Below, in pieces: positions 41,072 through 50,080 of a stretch of DNA of 64,000 bases. The translations under genes and the position numbers were made by a program. How positions within the stretch are numbered: position 1 is the first letter of the stretch; each line of letters begins with the position of its first letter. The notes below the pieces were generated by a model, which saw only the letters and a program-made list of their open reading frames with translations, had not been told where the DNA came from and searched no databases. This DNA comes from Amycolatopsis nalaikhensis (GTDB taxonomy: Bacteria > Actinomycetota > Actinomycetes > Mycobacteriales > Pseudonocardiaceae): NCBI RefSeq assembly GCF_030264295.1, contig NZ_CP127173.1, forward strand, positions 7,509,501 through 7,573,500, given 5' to 3'.

Positions 41072-42455
41072 TCACGCCCGGCGGGCCGGCGGGGCCGCCA
41101 GGACTTCGTTGAACGCCTCCGTCGACGACGGGTGCGTGTAGATGGCGTCCCGCAGCTCGCTCGCGGTCACGCCGTGGCGCATCGCCAGCGCGACGACGTT
41201 GATCAGCTCCTGGGAGTCGACGCTCAGCAGCGCCGCGCCCAGCACCTCGTCCGTCACGCTGTCGACCACGAACTTCATCAGCCCGCGGGTTTCGCCGACG
41301 ATCTTCGCCCGGGGCATCCCGGCGATGTCCGCCACCGCCTTCCGGGAGACCTTCACGGGCAGTCCCCGTTCGACGGCTTCGCGTTCGGTGAGCCCGGCGC
41401 GGGACAGCGCCGGGCTCGTGAACACCGTGTACGGCACGAACTTCCGGTCCAGCGTAGACCGCCGTCCGCCCCCGGTGAGCTGGTCGGCGACGATCCGGCT
41501 GTCGTCGAGGGAGATGTAGGTGAACTGCGGGCCGCCGTTGACGTCGCCGACGGCGTAGATGTGCGGCTGGCTCGTGCGCAGGTACTCGTCCACCTCGATC
41601 GAGCCGGACGCCGTGGTCCGCACTCCGGCGCGGTCGAGGCGCAGGCCCTCGGTCGCCGGGACGCGGCCGGTCGCCACGAGCAGCTCGTCGGCCGCCAGCG
41701 TGTGCGTCCGGCCGTCGGCTTCGTAGCTGAGTTCGACGCCGTTGTCGATGTCACGCACCGCCGTCACCCGCACGCCGGGGACGAACTCGACCCCGGCGTC
41801 GCGCAGGATCCCGGTCACCGCCGCCGCGACGTCCTCGTCCTCGCGCGGCAGGATCCGCGGGCCCGCGTCGAGCACCGTGACGGCGCTGCCGAACTGGGCG
41901 TACATCGACGCGAACTCCACGCCGACGTACCCGCCGCCGAGGACGGCCAGCCGCTTCGGCAGGTGGTCGAGGTCGATCAGGTCCGTGCTGGTGAGCACGT
42001 GCGCGCTCGCGTCGAGCCCGGGGACCGGCGGGAGCACCGGGACCGCGCCGGTGTTGACGACGATCGTGTCGGCGGCGAGCTTCGAGCACGTCGTCGCCGG
42101 CCGTGACCCGGACCGTCTTGGGGTCGAGGAACTCCGCCCGGCCGGTGATCACCACGACCGTGTCGATCGTGTCGAGCATGGCGAAGTTCTTGCCGCGCAG
42201 GGTGCTGGTCAAGGCGCGGGTGTCGGCCACGGCCTTGCGGTGGCGCTCGCCCGGCGTGCCGGCGCCGGGGTGCTCGGCGTGGTGGACGAGCGCCTTCGTC
42301 GGCACGCACCCGATGTTGATGCACGTCCCGCCGTACATCCGGGCCGACTGCTCGACCATGGCCACCCGCTTGCCGAGCCGTCCCATCGTCGCGGCGAGCG
42401 TCTTGCCGCCCTTCCCGAATCCGATCACGAGCAGGTCGAAGTGCGTGTCCACCAT
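41072..42455 (-). CDS. rclA: RclA-like FAD/NAD(P) disulfide oxidoreductase, frameshifted near 42081
   Basis: Pyridine nucleotide-disulfide oxidoreductase of about 460 residues. The RclA-specific start LVIGFGKGGKTLA and the redox motif GGTCINIGCVPTK are followed by a NAD domain (VLGGGYVGVEFASMYAQFG), VYAVGDVNGG-type FAD site and C-terminal dimer domain ending in YTHPSSTEAFNEVL. E. coli RclA is a flavin enzyme protecting against hypochlorous acid. After DDVLE the frame breaks; the continuation MLPPVPGLDASAH is in another frame. One extra T at 42081-42082 (GAGCTTCGAGC for GAGCTCGAGC) accounts for it. Mercuric reductase is the main alternative, but the GFGKGGK signature argues for RclA. Confidence 0.82.
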
Positions 42456-42523
42456 GCGCTCATCATTCGGCGGGCGGCCCGGGCCGGCCACGCGTCATCG
42501 GCTCGTTTTCCGTCGGAATCGGC

Positions 42524-43474
42524 TCAGCGCCGGGCCACGGCGTCGCGGCGGTACTGCGCCGGGGTCGTGCCCAGCGCCGCCCGGAACGCCTGGCCGAAGG
42601 CCGACTCCGACCGGTAGCCGACGTCGTTGGCCACCCGCGTCACCGAGTGCTCGCCGCGGCTCAGCAGGTCCGCGGCCACCATCATCCGGATCGCGGTCAC
42701 CATCGCGGCCACCGTGGTCCCGGTGCGGGCGGCGAACCGGCGCAGGAACGTCGCCCGCGACACGGCCGCGTCGGCGGCGAGCCGGTCGATCGTCCACGCC
42801 TCGCCGGGCCGCTCGACCACGGCCGCCAGCACCCGGCCGAGCACGTCGTCGCCCAGGGCCGTCCACAGGCCGGCGGTTTCCGGCCGCTGCTCGGGGCGGC
42901 TGCGCAGGACCATCGCCAGCAGCGCGTCGAGCAGGGCCGCGATGATCGCCGACGTCCCGGGGCCCGGGCTGCGCGCCTCCCCGCGCAGCACCTCGGCCAG
43001 CGTCCGCGCGGGCGCGTCGAGCGAGACGTGCACCAGCGGCGGCATCAGGCGGAACAGCAGCGCGCCCGCCCCCTGGTCGAACCGGTAGTGGCCGCAGAAC
43101 AGGTCCAGCTGCGGTTCGGCGCCCGGCGTCCGGTGCGTCGCGAACACCAGGCCCGGTTCCTCGGTCACGGGGAGCTGGGGCCCCGCGGTCGCCAGCACTC
43201 GGTGCGCGTCGCCGTGGGGGAGCAGCACGACGTCCCCGGGTTCCATGGGGACGGCCGAGGCGCCGGACGTCACCGTGCACCGGCCGTCGAGCACCAGGTG
43301 GAAGGGCACGATCCCGGGCGCGGCCGCGGGGTTGTCGAGGGTGAAGCTCCCGGCCAGCAGGCACCGGACGTCGACCTCGCCCGCCAGCCGGGCCAGCCGG
43401 ACGAGGCGGCTCACGCTGTCGGTGGGCTCAGCCCTCGCCGGGGTGTCGCGCGCCACAGCGCCAAAGTTAGTCAC
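42524..43474 (-). CDS. AraC-family regulator with cupin_6 domain (RclR-like architecture)
   Basis: A 316-residue regulator. The N-terminal cupin_6 domain (VPFHLVLDGRCTV, PGDVVLLPHGDAH, LDLFCGHYRFD) is followed by a C-terminal helix-turn-helix (SRATFLRRFAARTG, then NDVGYRSESAFGQAF). RclR, which senses reactive chlorine through cysteines, is of this type; the Cys in LFCGHY is in a suggestive place but this is inference. It lies 68 bp upstream of the RclA-like gene and divergent from the ABM-esterase gene. Confidence 0.82.
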   Translation of the reverse strand: MTNFGAVARDTPARAEPTDSVSRLVRLARLAGEVDVRCLLAGSFTLDNPAAAPGIVPFHLVLDGRCTVTSGASAVPMEPGDVVLLPHGDAHRVLATAGPQLPVTEEPGLVFATHRTPGAEPQLDLFCGHYRFDQGAGALLFRLMPPLVHVSLDAPARTLAEVLRGEARSPGPGTSAIIAALLDALLAMVLRSRPEQRPETAGLWTALGDDVLGRVLAAVVERPGEAWTIDRLAADAAVSRATFLRRFAARTGTTVAAMVTAIRMMVAADLLSRGEHSVTRVANDVGYRSESAFGQAFRAALGTTPAQYRRDAVARR

Positions 43475-43504
43475 GATCTATTACTATCATAAATCTGGAC
43501 TAAC
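43466..43504. promoter_or_regulatory. Divergent AT-rich promoter with GTTAGTC/GACTAAC inverted repeat
   Basis: GTTAGTC (43466-43472) and GACTAAC (43498-43504) flank an AT-rich core (TATTACTATCATAAAT), unusual in this genome. The left arm overlaps the GTG start of the AraC gene and the right arm lies 18 bp before the esterase ATG. It is a candidate operator for the AraC protein or for the MarR protein encoded at 45349. Confidence 0.5.
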
Positions 43505-43521
43505 GACTGGAGGAGTCGACG

Positions 43522-44696
43522 ATGTCGGTCATCGAGCTGACCAGCTTCACCGTGCACCCGGAGAACACCCGGGCGATGCTGGCCGCGCGCCCGGGCATGG
43601 TGGCGGCCTTCCGCGCCGACCGGCGCGGCTTTCTCTCCGCGCGCCTGGTCCGCCTCGACGAGCGGACCTGGCTGGACTTCGTCGAGTGGACCGACGACGC
43701 CGCGTGGGACGAGTCGAAGGCCAAAGGCGCCAACCTGCCCGAGATCGCGGCCTTCTTCGCCACGATCGGCTCGCTCGTCGGCGCCGAACGCGGTGTGCGC
43801 TACGACGACGCCGAAGACGGCCCCCGGCGGGTGCGGACCGTCGCCTACGGTCCCGAGCCGTCGCAGGTGGGGGAGTTGTACCTGCCCGAGGGCGACGGGC
43901 CCTTCCCCGTGGTGGTGCTCATCCACGGTGGGTACTGGACGGCGATGTGGGACCGGCGGCAGATCACCGACGTCGCCGACGACCTCGTCGCCCGCGGCTA
44001 CGCAGTGTGGAACGTCGAGTACCGGCGGATCGGGGAGCCCGGCGGCGGCTGGCCCGGCACCTTCCTCGACGTCGCCGCCGCGATCGACGCGCTCGACGGC
44101 ATGGACCCGGCCCTCGATACCGGCCGCGTCGTGGTGCTCGGCCACTCCGCGGGCGGCCACCTGGCCACTTGGGCGGCCCACCGCGCCGTGCTCCCGCCCG
44201 AAGCGCCCGGCGCCCACCCGAAGATCACGCCGATCGGCGTCGTCGAACTCGCCGGCGCGCTCGACCTGAAGGCGGCCGACGCGGAGCGGTTCGGCACCGT
44301 CCTCGCCGACCGGACGCCGAGCCGCCGAAGGACGCGCCCGAGCCCGCGCGGCCTGAAGCGTGGCCCGTCGTCGCGGACACCGTCGGCGAAGGGATTTTGC
44401 CGCTGCTGGTCGGCGGGCACGTCGCCGACCGGCCCGAGCACTACGCCTGGACGTCGCCGCTGGAGCTGGCGGGCGCCGGTGTCCCGGTCCTCGCCGTGCA
44501 CGGCACCGCGGACGAAGCCGTGCCCGCCGAGTGGAGCCGCCGGTACGTCGAAAAGGTCACCGCCGAGGGCGGCACCGCCCGGTACGTCGAGGTCGAGGGC
44601 GGCACCCACTTCGACGTCGTCCACCCGGGACACCCGGTCTGGGCGGAAGTCACCGGCTGGATCCACGAAACCGTCACCGGCGAGGAGCAGGCGTGA
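43522..44696 (+). CDS. ABM monooxygenase-like domain fused to an alpha/beta esterase, frameshifted near 44322
   Basis: Residues 1-90 resemble an antibiotic-biosynthesis-monooxygenase (ABM) barrel (ELTSFTVHPENTRAM, DFVEWTDDAAW). Residues ~110-390 are an alpha/beta hydrolase of the BD-FAE/kynurenine-formamidase type: HGGYW oxyanion motif, nucleophile GHSAGGH, Asp in HGTADEAVP, His in GGTHFDV. The frame breaks after ADRTPS; the other frame continues PPKDAPEPARPEAW to the stop at 44696. One C missing at 44322-44323 explains it. Its stop overlaps the next gene (GTGA). The substrate is unknown. Confidence 0.78.
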
Positions 44697-45304
44697 ACCA
44701 CGAAGAGATCTTCGAGCAGGCGTGGGCGGCACCGGGCGCGACGTCGGTGGAACTGCCGCCGGTCCCGGTCAACGAAGTCCTGCGCGAGCGCTACGACGTC
44801 CGGCCGCCGTTCGCCTACACCGGCGCCCAGCTGTGGGACATGGAGGTGCGCAAGGCGGCGGCGCCGGACAAGTACATCCCGACGGTGGTGAAGGCGGGCA
44901 GCGCCGAGAAGTTCCCGAGTGTGCGCCACGGCCGGTTCGAGGACTTCACCCGCGTGTCCGAGCAGCGCCTGTGGGCCGACCCGGCGCGGTTCGCCACGAT
45001 CATCGAGCACGTGCGCCTCGACCACGAGAACCGGCGCGCGTTCTTCATCGGCGCCGAACGGTTCGAAGCCCCGGACGGCCGCGTCTTCACCGCCGGGGGC
45101 GGGCAGCCGCTCTTCCACGTCGAGCACTCCGTCGCCGGACCGGACGACGCCCCGCTCAACCGGTGGCGCATCGTGCACCTGACCGAGGAGCGGGACCAGT
45201 CCTTGGTGGACGCGTTCGACGACCTGGTGAACGACCGCTACCTGCGGGTGTTCGTCGAAGTCCACCTGCGGGCGGACCTGGGACGCGAACTCGTGCGCCG
45301 CTGA
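44693..45304 (+). CDS. Conserved hypothetical protein
   Basis: A 203-residue soluble protein I do not recognise. GTG start overlaps the esterase stop by 4 bp, so the two are co-translated. Visible features: no membrane segment or signal; a block FSVRHGRF-like FPSVRHGRFEDFTRV, RFATIIEHVRLDHENRRAFF and LFHVEHSVAGPD, which looks like an alpha/beta fold with several conserved-looking His residues. It may act with the ABM-esterase. A MarR gene follows after 44 bp. Confidence 0.6.
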   Translation: MNHEEIFEQAWAAPGATSVELPPVPVNEVLRERYDVRPPFAYTGAQLWDMEVRKAAAPDKYIPTVVKAGSAEKFPSVRHGRFEDFTRVSEQRLWADPARFATIIEHVRLDHENRRAFFIGAERFEAPDGRVFTAGGGQPLFHVEHSVAGPDDAPLNRWRIVHLTEERDQSLVDAFDDLVNDRYLRVFVEVHLRADLGRELVRR

Positions 45305-45348
45305 CGGCGATCGTTAAGGTGGCGGCAGGCGACGGCGAGGAGCGGCGG

Positions 45349-45813
45349 ATGGTGACCCGGGCGGAGCGCAACGCGACGGACCCCGATCTGGGCGTCCTCG
45401 CGGGCAGGCTGCTCTTCGCGGTGCAACGCGAGCTGTTCGCCACCCTCGCCGAGCGGGGCTTCGACGACCTGAAGCCCCGCCACGGCGCCGTGCTGGCCTA
45501 CCTCGACCCGGACGGCGTGCGGGCGACCGACCTGTCGAAGCTTTCCGGTCAGCACAAGCAGAACATCGGGATCCTGATCGACGAGCTGGAGTCGCTCGGG
45601 TACGTCCGGCGCAGCCCCGATCCGCGTGACCGCCGGGCGAAGCTCGTCTGCCCCACCGAGCGCGGGCTCGCCCAGATGCGCGCGGCGGACGCGATCATGG
45701 CGGACATCCAGCGCCGGCACGCCGAACGCCTGGGCCGCGACGACTACGAGGCGTTCAAGCGCAAGCTCGTCGACATCACCGAGCACCAGCGCGCGCGCAC
45801 CGGAGACGACTGA
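45349..45813 (+). CDS. MarR-family transcriptional regulator
   Basis: A 154-residue winged-helix protein: LKPRHGAVLAYLDPDGVRATDLSKLSG then IDELESLGYVRRSPDPRDRRAKL, the classic MarR wing. ATG 45349 has GAGGAG upstream. It follows the ABM-esterase and hypothetical genes in the same direction and probably controls them, possibly through the inverted repeat at 43466-43504. Confidence 0.88.
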   Translation: MVTRAERNATDPDLGVLAGRLLFAVQRELFATLAERGFDDLKPRHGAVLAYLDPDGVRATDLSKLSGQHKQNIGILIDELESLGYVRRSPDPRDRRAKLVCPTERGLAQMRAADAIMADIQRRHAERLGRDDYEAFKRKLVDITEHQRARTGDD

Positions 45814-45856
45814 GCGTCCGTGGTTTCCGCCCGCGGGGCGCGGGTACCTGCGGCGG

Positions 45857-47517
45857 ATGGCGAGAAGACGCGCGGAGCTTCCAGCGGATCGCGGCCGGGA
45901 CGTTCGGCTGGTCGCAGCTGACCGCAGAGCAGCTCACGGCGATGGAGCACGTGATGGCCGGGCACGACGTGCTCGCCGTGTTGCCGACCGGCGCCGGGAA
46001 GTCCGCGATCTACCAGGTGCCCGCGTTGCTGCTGGACGGCCCGACGGTGGTGGTGTCGCCGCTGATCGCCCTGCAGAACGACCAGATCGAGGGCATCGAG
46101 GACAGCGGCGCGCCGGAAGCCGTCGCCCTGAACTCCGCGCAGCGCGCCGCCGAGCGCGAGCACGCGTGGGCGGCTGTGCGCCGGGGCGCGGCCGAATACC
46201 TGTTCCTGTCCCCGGAGCAGCTGGCCTCCGACGAGGTCCTCGACGCGGTCGCCGAGCTCGGCGTCTCGCTGTTCGTGGTGGACGAAGCGCACTGCGTCTC
46301 GGCGTGGGGCCACGACTTCCGGCCGGACTACCTGCGGCTGGCACCGGTGATCGACCGGCTCGGGCACCCGCGCGTGATCGCGCTGACGGCGACCGCCGCG
46401 CTGCCCGTGCGCGCGGACATCGCCGACCGCCTGGGGCTGCGCGACCACCGGGAAGTGCTCGCCGGGTTCGACCGGCCCAACCTCCGCCTCGGCGTCGACC
46501 CGCTGCCGAACGACGACGACCGGCACCAGGCCGTCATCACGCGGACGCGGGCGCTGACCGCGGATCCCGCGACGCGGCCCGGGCTCGTGTACGTCACCAG
46601 CCGCGAGGACGCCGAAACCTACGCCGGAGAAGCTCGCCGCCGAGGGGGTCCGCGTGGCGGCCTACCACGCCGGGATGAAGGCGGCCGACCGCGAACGGGT
46701 GCACGAGCAGTTCCAGCGCGGCGACCTCGACGCGGTCGTCGCGACGTCGGCGTTCGGCATGGGGATCGACAAGGCCGACCTGCGGTTCGTGCTGCACGCG
46801 GCGGCACCCGATTCGCTCGACACGTACTACCAGCAGATCGGCCGCGCCGGCCGCGACGGCGAACCGGCGGAGATCACGCTGTACCACCGGCCGCGGGACC
46901 TGGGCAGGCAGAAGTTCCTCACCGCGGCCAAGGCACCCGAGGAGGCGCTGACGGCGGTGGCCACCACGCTCGCCGAGCGCGGCACCCCGCTGAAACCGGC
47001 CGAACTCGGCAAAGCGGTGGACGTCCCGGCGGCCCAGCGCACCCGGGCGGTCAACCTGCTGGAGCAGACGGGCGCGGTCGGCGTCACCGGCGACGGCCGC
47101 CTCGAGTACCGGGATCCCGAGCTGGCCCCGGAACGGGCGGTCGAGCAGGGCGTCGAGGCCGCCGAAGCGCACCAGCGGCTGATCCGCTCCCGGATCGACA
47201 TGATGCGCGGCTACGCCGAGACGACCGGCTGCCGCCGCCAGTTCCTGCTCGGCTACTTCGGCGAACAGCTCGAGCAACCCTGCGGCAACTGCGACACGTG
47301 CATCGCGGGGACCACCGAACCGCGGTCGTCCGACGGCGGTGACTTCGCCGTCGCCAGCGCGGTCGACCACGGGGAGTGGGGCCGGGGCGTGGTGATGTCC
47401 GCCGACGGCGACACGGTGACGGTCGTGTTCGACGACCACGGCTACAAGACGCTGTCGGCGGCCGCGGTCCGCGAACACGGCCTACTCACCACGGTTGACC
47501 CGGGCCCGCGCGGGTAG
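45857..47517 (+). CDS. recQ: RecQ-family DNA helicase with Tudor-like C-terminus, frameshifted
   Basis: ATP-dependent 3'-5' DNA helicase. Motif 0 region FGWSQLTAEQL, Walker A LPTGAGKSAIYQ, Walker B VVDEAHCVSAWGHDFRPDY, motif III TATAA, and the helicase C-domain with GMGIDKADLRFVLH and QIGRAGRDG. A Cys4 zinc module follows (CRRQF, CGNCDTC). Instead of RQC/HRDC domains it ends in a short SH3/Tudor-like segment (WGRGVVMSADGDTVTVVFDDHG) like that ending PcrA/UvrD. An extra G at 46626-46627 splits the frame before VRVAAYHAGMK. Motif 0 is in frame with no start codon; ATG 45857 becomes usable if the A at 45863 is also extra. Confidence 0.82.
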
Positions 47518-47526
47518 CCGGGAGCC

Positions 47527-48090
47527 ATGACCGACAACCCGGACAACGGCGTGGTGGCCGTACCCCACCGCCTGCTCGCGGCGGTGGAGCGGGCCCGGAT
47601 CCTGGACGCGCCCGCCGAGGCCGTCGCGAAGCCGTTGCGGCGGCTCTTCGGCGGCCGGGCGGGCCGGTCGTTGCGGGGGCGCGAGCTCGGGCACCCGCTG
47701 CACCCGCTCGCGGTCACCCTGCCGATCGGGGCGTGGCTGTGCTCGTCGCTGCTGGACTTCACACCGGGCACCGAGTCCGCCGCCCGGCGCCTGGTGGCGA
47801 TCGGGCTGCTCGCCACCCCGGCGGCGGCCCTGCTGGGCGCCGCGGACTACAGCGGACTCGACGTCCGCCAGCGCCGCGTCGGCCTGACGCACGCCGCGGG
47901 CAACGCGCTCGCCGCCGTGGTGTTCGCGCAGTCCTACCGCGCCCGGGGCCTCGGCTTGACCGGCGCGGGCAAGACGTTGAACCTCTTCGGGCTGCTGCTG
48001 CTCAGCGCGAGCGGCGCGTTGGGTGGTCACCTGGCCTACGCCCAGGGCGGCGGGGTCGGCCGCTGGCAGCCGGGGAGTGCGCCGCGATGA
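47527..48090 (+). CDS. DUF2231 membrane protein
   Basis: A 187-residue protein with about four membrane helices. GHPLHPLAVTLPIGAWLCSSLLD is the DUF2231 signature, followed by AAALLGAADYSGLD and GALGGHLAYAQGGG. In actinomycetes these often sit beside Rieske or redox genes; function unknown. It starts 9 bp after the RecQ stop and overlaps the next gene by 4 bp (ATGA). Confidence 0.82.
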   Translation: MTDNPDNGVVAVPHRLLAAVERARILDAPAEAVAKPLRRLFGGRAGRSLRGRELGHPLHPLAVTLPIGAWLCSSLLDFTPGTESAARRLVAIGLLATPAAALLGAADYSGLDVRQRRVGLTHAAGNALAAVVFAQSYRARGLGLTGAGKTLNLFGLLLLSASGALGGHLAYAQGGGVGRWQPGSAPR

Positions 48091-48572
48091 GCGACTACCT
48101 GGCCATCTACCTGCGCGACCAGCACGCGCTCGGGGTCACCTGGCGGGCGCTCGCGCGCCGGGCCCGCGACCACAACAAAGGCAGCGGACTCGGCGAGGCG
48201 CTCGCCCAGGTCGCGGACGGGATCGCCGAGGACGTGCGGACGTTCGAGGACATCATGCGCCGGCTCGGGGTCCGGCCCAGCCGGGTCAAGGTCGCCCTGG
48301 CGGCGGCCGCGGAGCGGACCGGGCGGCTCAAGCGCAACGGCCGGTGGGTCTCGTACTCGCCGCTGAGCCGCTTCTTGGAGCTGGAAGCCCTCGCGATGGG
48401 CATCGAGGGCAAGAAGATCCTCTGGCACACGCTGGGTGAGCTGGCCGGGTTGCGCGACCGGCTGCCGGACACGGACTTCGACGAGCTGCTCGGCCGGGCC
48501 GCCCGGCAGCGGCAGACCTTGGAGCCCTTCCGGCGTGAGGCCGGGCTGGAGGCGTTCGCCGCGAAGGCGTGA
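48087..48572 (+). CDS. Helical hypothetical protein (ferritin-like stress-protein type)
   Basis: A 161-residue, predicted all-helical soluble protein: YLAIYLRDQHALGVTWRALA, NKGSGLGEALAQVADGIAED, ELEALAMGIEGKKILWHTL. The layout recalls small four-helix actinobacterial proteins related to DUF892/ferritin-like families, but I cannot assign it firmly. The ATG overlaps the DUF2231 stop, so they are co-translated. Convergent with crtU, six bases apart. Confidence 0.6.
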   Translation: MSDYLAIYLRDQHALGVTWRALARRARDHNKGSGLGEALAQVADGIAEDVRTFEDIMRRLGVRPSRVKVALAAAAERTGRLKRNGRWVSYSPLSRFLELEALAMGIEGKKILWHTLGELAGLRDRLPDTDFDELLGRAARQRQTLEPFRREAGLEAFAAKA

Positions 48573-48577
48573 GCCGG

Positions 48578-50080
48578 TCACGTCGTGGGGCGGCCCCTGA
48601 CGAGGCGGTCGAGCAGCCGGATCCGGCCGCGGTTGGGGACCGAGCGCAGCGGGTGCCCGGCCACACCCCACTCCGCCAGCACCGCGTTCGCCGCCGCCCA
48701 GCCGGTCGTCGCCGCGCGTTCCATCAACGCCACCGGCAGGTCCACGCGGATCGCGTCGCCCGCCAGGACCAGCCCCGGCTCCGGCGTGACCACGCCCGGG
48801 CGGGCGGCGAACCCGCCGACCGGGAACAGCGGGCAGTCCTGGCGCGTCACCGTGATCTCGCCGAGCACCCGCGCCGCCGCGGTCTCCGGGTACAGCTCGT
48901 GCAGGCGCCCGTCCAGCCCCGCGCCGTCGGGTGACGCGTACGCGTGCACTTCCACGACCGATCCGCCGGTGCGCGCGGCCCAGCGGCGGGCCTCGCCCTC
49001 GTACCGGTCGAGCACGCTGATGTTGTCCAGCGGCGGCAGCCCGCCGGTGCCGAGGAAGGCGGGCCGGTGCGCGGCGACCGGCCGGTCGAGCCACAGCCGC
49101 CGGACGACGAACGGCGGTGCCGTGCGCAGGCCCTCGATCGCCGCGCGCCAAGCCCGCGTGCCCAGCTCCGGGGACGCCGCCACGATCCGGCGCAGCCCCG
49201 CGACATCGCAGGCGAGCACGACCGCGTCGAACGGACGGCCGTCGACGCGGAATCCGCTGGGCTCCCGCGAAACCTCGCGCACGGCCGTTCCGAGCCGGAT
49301 GTCCGCGCCCCGCCCGGAAAGGTGCTCGCCGAGCGGGTTCCACAGCGCCTGCGGGAACGGCTCGGTCGGCACGTCGAAGAGCAAACCCTCCGAGGAGCCC
49401 AGGAAGTACAGGTGGAACATCGTCGCGAGCTCGGCCGCCGAAAGCTCGCCCGGGTCGGCGAAGAAGCTGCGCGAGAACACCTCGAACGCCAGGTGCCGCG
49501 CCGCCGCGGGGAAGTTGATCGCGCCGAGGAACGACGCCGCGTCCATGTGGTCGAGCTGCTCGTAGACCCGGGGCACGCGGACCGTCGCCAGCGGCAGGGC
49601 CCGCCGTCCGTTCAGCTTGAGCAGGTCGCGGGCCCGGAAGGTCGGGCTGCGCAAGGCGAACGCCAGCGCGTTCAGCGGCGGGGTCCGCGGCAGCCCGGCG
49701 AACGTGTCGGTGCGCCCGTGCGGATCGATCAGCGGGTAGTCGGGCACCGCGACGAGCCGCTCGAGGCCGGGATCGGTGCGGGCGAGCAGCGCCCGCAGGT
49801 TGTAGTACTGCCGGAAGAACGCGTGGAACCCGCGGCTCATGGTGACCTCGGTGCCGTCCGGCAGCCGCTCGGGCCAGCCGCCTGCGCGGCCGCCCAGGTA
49901 GTCCTCGCGCTCGAACAGCGTCACTTCGACGCCGCGCTCGGTCAGCCCGGTCGCCGCGGTCAGTCCGGCGATGCCGCCCCCGATCACGGCGGCGCGCGGA
50001 CGGCGGCCGAGCCGTCCGGCGTCGGGGAGCCCGCCGGGCGCGGGGAGGGTCTCCGCCCGGCGGTCGCGGCCCGCGGTCAC
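48578..50080 (-). CDS. crtU: FAD-dependent carotene desaturase/methyltransferase-type enzyme (isorenieratene synthase)
   Basis: A 500-residue flavoprotein with an N-terminal Rossmann FAD site (AAVIGGGIAGLTAATGL, then FEREDYLGGRAG). GFHAFFRQYYNLRALL and FPQALWNPLGEHLSGRGADI are typical of CrtU, which converts the beta-ionone rings of beta-carotene to aromatic rings with methyl migration, giving isorenieratene. GTG start at 50080 overlaps the crtT stop. Last gene of the carotenoid operon. Confidence 0.82.
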   Translation of the reverse strand: MTAGRDRRAETLPAPGGLPDAGRLGRRPRAAVIGGGIAGLTAATGLTERGVEVTLFEREDYLGGRAGGWPERLPDGTEVTMSRGFHAFFRQYYNLRALLARTDPGLERLVAVPDYPLIDPHGRTDTFAGLPRTPPLNALAFALRSPTFRARDLLKLNGRRALPLATVRVPRVYEQLDHMDAASFLGAINFPAAARHLAFEVFSRSFFADPGELSAAELATMFHLYFLGSSEGLLFDVPTEPFPQALWNPLGEHLSGRGADIRLGTAVREVSREPSGFRVDGRPFDAVVLACDVAGLRRIVAASPELGTRAWRAAIEGLRTAPPFVVRRLWLDRPVAAHRPAFLGTGGLPPLDNISVLDRYEGEARRWAARTGGSVVEVHAYASPDGAGLDGRLHELYPETAAARVLGEITVTRQDCPLFPVGGFAARPGVVTPEPGLVLAGDAIRVDLPVALMERAATTGWAAANAVLAEWGVAGHPLRSVPNRGRIRLLDRLVRGRPTT

